A stretch of DNA of 64,000 nt from JACCTU01 sp963848525 (GTDB taxonomy: Bacteria > Actinomycetota > Thermoleophilia > Gaiellales > Gaiellaceae): the NCBI GenBank assembly GCA_963848525.1, contig CAWKDZ010000001.1, positions 434,001 through 498,000 of the forward strand, given 5' to 3'. A program made the translations under genes and the position numbers. The notes under the pieces are model-generated. The model was not told the origin of the DNA and made no database searches. It saw nothing but the letters and a program-made list of their open reading frames with translations. Every line of letters begins with the position of its first letter. Position 1 is the stretch's first letter. This document shows positions 62,702 to 64,000 of this stretch, in pieces.

Positions 62702-62998
62702 TCAGCGTTCGCGCATGAACCCTTGGCGCGCCGCGCTGACGAGCGCGACGGCCTCGGGGAAGAGCACCCGCATCGCGTCGCGGAGGGCCATCGCCTGCTC
62801 CTCGATCGGGCCCGAGACGTCCATCTGGGAGAGGGCCGAGCCGGTCAGCTCGACCGCGGTGTTGAGCGTGAGCGTGGCGAACTGCTCCCGCTGCGCTTCC
62901 TGGACGGTCTCGGCCTGCTGCTCCGCGAACTCGCGCAGGCCGCGCAAGAGGTCCTCGGGGTCGCCGCCGAACGGAAAGCCGAAGCTGCTTCCTTCCAC
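62702..62998 (-). CDS. conserved hypothetical protein
   Basis: 98 aa from GTG 62998. FGGDPEDLLRGLREFAEQQAETVQEAQREQFATLTLNTAVELTGSALSQMDVSGPIEEQAMALRDAMRVLFPEAVALVSAARQ: all-helical, alternating charged and small residues, possibly a coiled coil. No known family. Precedes the glycoside hydrolase on the same strand by 18 bases, and diverges from the secreted gene at 63065. Confidence 0.6.
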   Translation of the reverse strand: MEGSSFGFPFGGDPEDLLRGLREFAEQQAETVQEAQREQFATLTLNTAVELTGSALSQMDVSGPIEEQAMALRDAMRVLFPEAVALVSAARQGFMRER

Positions 62999-63064
62999 GG
63001 GCCCCGTTCTAGCAATTCGGGGAGGTGTGAGCGGCGTGTGACCGTCCTAGCGTTCGATTCGGCC

Positions 63065-63910
63065 ATGACGATCAGAGCCACACTGGCCGCGCTCGTGCTC
63101 TTCCTGGGCCTCGCCGGCCTCGGGGCCGCACGCCCGTCCGCGCCGATCGAGATCCCCGACCCGGTCGGAGATGCCGGTTGCTGCGTGCCCGACATCTCTC
63201 AGGTCCAGATCTCGAACGACGCCCGCGGGATCCTCACCGTCGCAGTCAAGATCGCGAACCGTCCGCAGTTGCTGGCGGGCGACTACGTCGGCGTCTACGT
63301 CGACCCCGCGCCGAACGAGCCCGGCGACGGCTACACCTACGGGCTCGAGTTCGACGGGCGCGAAGTGTCGTTCTGGGTCGCGGGCGACGACGACTGGTAC
63401 GAGGCGCCGGCCCTGATCGACAGCGACGCGACGTACGACGGCTCGACCGTGACCTTCCGCATCAACCCCGACGACGTCGAGATCGACGGCGACTTCAGAC
63501 TGATCGCCAGCGCATCGAACGAGGGGACCGAGGCGTACGACGACGCGCCGGTCGAGCCCGGCCTCCGGCACCGGCTCGACGCGCCGCCACTGTCGGTTCT
63601 GGCGACGCCGCGTCCGTCCGCTCCTCGCGTCGGCAAGCCCTGGCTCGTGTCGATGCGCGTGCGGGGAGCGACGTCGTCCGGCCGGGTTACCTGCACCGCG
63701 TCGATCGGGACCCGCAGGCTCGCGGCCAGGGCCAGCTTCTTCACGATCAACCTCGTTCTCACCGACGCTGGGGTCACGCTCGTCAGGGTCAAGCCGCAGT
63801 GCCTGGTCACGATTCCCAAGGGCGCGCGCGGCAAGGTCGTGAAGGCGACGATCGCCGTGACGCAGCACGGGCTGACCGTCCGGCGAGTGACGCAGATGAC
63901 GATCCGTTAG
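63065..63910 (+). CDS. secreted beta-sandwich protein of unknown function
   Basis: 281 aa from ATG 63065. Signal peptide (LAALVLFLGLAGLGAA). PDPVGDAGCCVPDISQVQISNDARGILTVAVKIAN..LLAGDYVGVYVDPAPNEPGDGYTYGLEFDGREVSFW resembles CBM9/DOMON-like carbohydrate-binding folds with acidic loops (GDDDWYEAP). The C-terminal 90 residues form a second beta domain. Two neighbouring Cys (GCCVPD). Function unknown. The final 90 bases of the window after it show no gene. Confidence 0.68.
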   Translation: MTIRATLAALVLFLGLAGLGAARPSAPIEIPDPVGDAGCCVPDISQVQISNDARGILTVAVKIANRPQLLAGDYVGVYVDPAPNEPGDGYTYGLEFDGREVSFWVAGDDDWYEAPALIDSDATYDGSTVTFRINPDDVEIDGDFRLIASASNEGTEAYDDAPVEPGLRHRLDAPPLSVLATPRPSAPRVGKPWLVSMRVRGATSSGRVTCTASIGTRRLAARASFFTINLVLTDAGVTLVRVKPQCLVTIPKGARGKVVKATIAVTQHGLTVRRVTQMTIR

Positions 63911-64000
63911 CTAGGCGAGAGGCTGGCCCCGCAGCGGGACTCCGTTTGCCTAAAGCTCCTCGCCTTGCGCGCATAGCGCGTCGGTGGTTTGCGGGCTTGA

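Noticed and set aside
63911..64000. A gene in the last 90 bases
   Set aside because: No start with a convincing frame; the segment contains only short GC-rich inverted sequences.

Overview
The window is about 64 kb of GC-rich (roughly 70%) bacterial chromosome with very strong G/C third-position bias, many GTG/TTG starts and mostly overlapping, tightly packed genes. FabI and FabL enoyl reductases, a DUF6458 protein, many secreted Arg/Ala-rich proteins and a Lys/Arg-poor style of coding suggest an actinobacterium of the Thermoleophilia (Gaiellales/Solirubrobacterales) type. This is an inference from gene content; there is no rRNA or tRNA in the window. Almost everything is core or metabolic chromosome, with no phage, integrase, IS transposase or CRISPR array.

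Left third (1-23 kb): an RTX-repeat protein cut by the window edge; a decayed LuxR/ATPase tail; fabI; a large secreted S8 protease and an SDR; an operon HAD phosphatase-acpS-nnr-alr-methyltransferase with 4-base stop/start overlaps; a GYD protein and arfB; an operon rplM-rpsI-glmM-glmS-FAD reductase (ribosome plus amino-sugar synthesis); an MFS transporter, a uracil-DNA-glycosylase-like protein, a phospholipase D-type protein, acylphosphatase, and guaB-guaA.

Middle (23-38 kb): pyrF-LysM-dacA-hexose-phosphate kinase; a peptidoglycan amidase; HU; roadblock-like/small membrane protein/pyrE; YihY; murI-rph-mgtC-rdgB; a secreted hydrolase and an orphan amino-acid-type binding protein; DUF72 and a class I amidotransferase.

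Right (38-64 kb): a complete maltodextrin system on the minus strand (malE-malF-malG, cytoplasmic GH13, ABC ATPase, secreted GH13 amylase, running on into an AlkA-type glycosylase and an unknown protein), with a divergent LacI regulator and two matched operators. Next come an ATPase, a tyrosine catabolism set (hppD, hmgA, a fumarylacetoacetase-family gene) interleaved with a cation efflux protein, DUF2071 and EamA genes, then fabL, a methyltransferase, proline dehydrogenase and several secreted or unknown proteins.

The most striking non-coding object is a 168-base element present twice (5952-6119 and 55390-55557). The two copies have identical length, an invariant centre, and arms that differ extensively in sequence but remain complementary through many paired changes. 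It looks like a conserved structured RNA or palindromic mobile element. Separately, six genes (rpsI, glmM, the FAD reductase, murI, lacI and a gene near 61.2 kb) carry apparent indels, most of one base, and several others have no canonical start where the family similarity begins. Part of this is probably sequence error, and gene ends there should be read with care.
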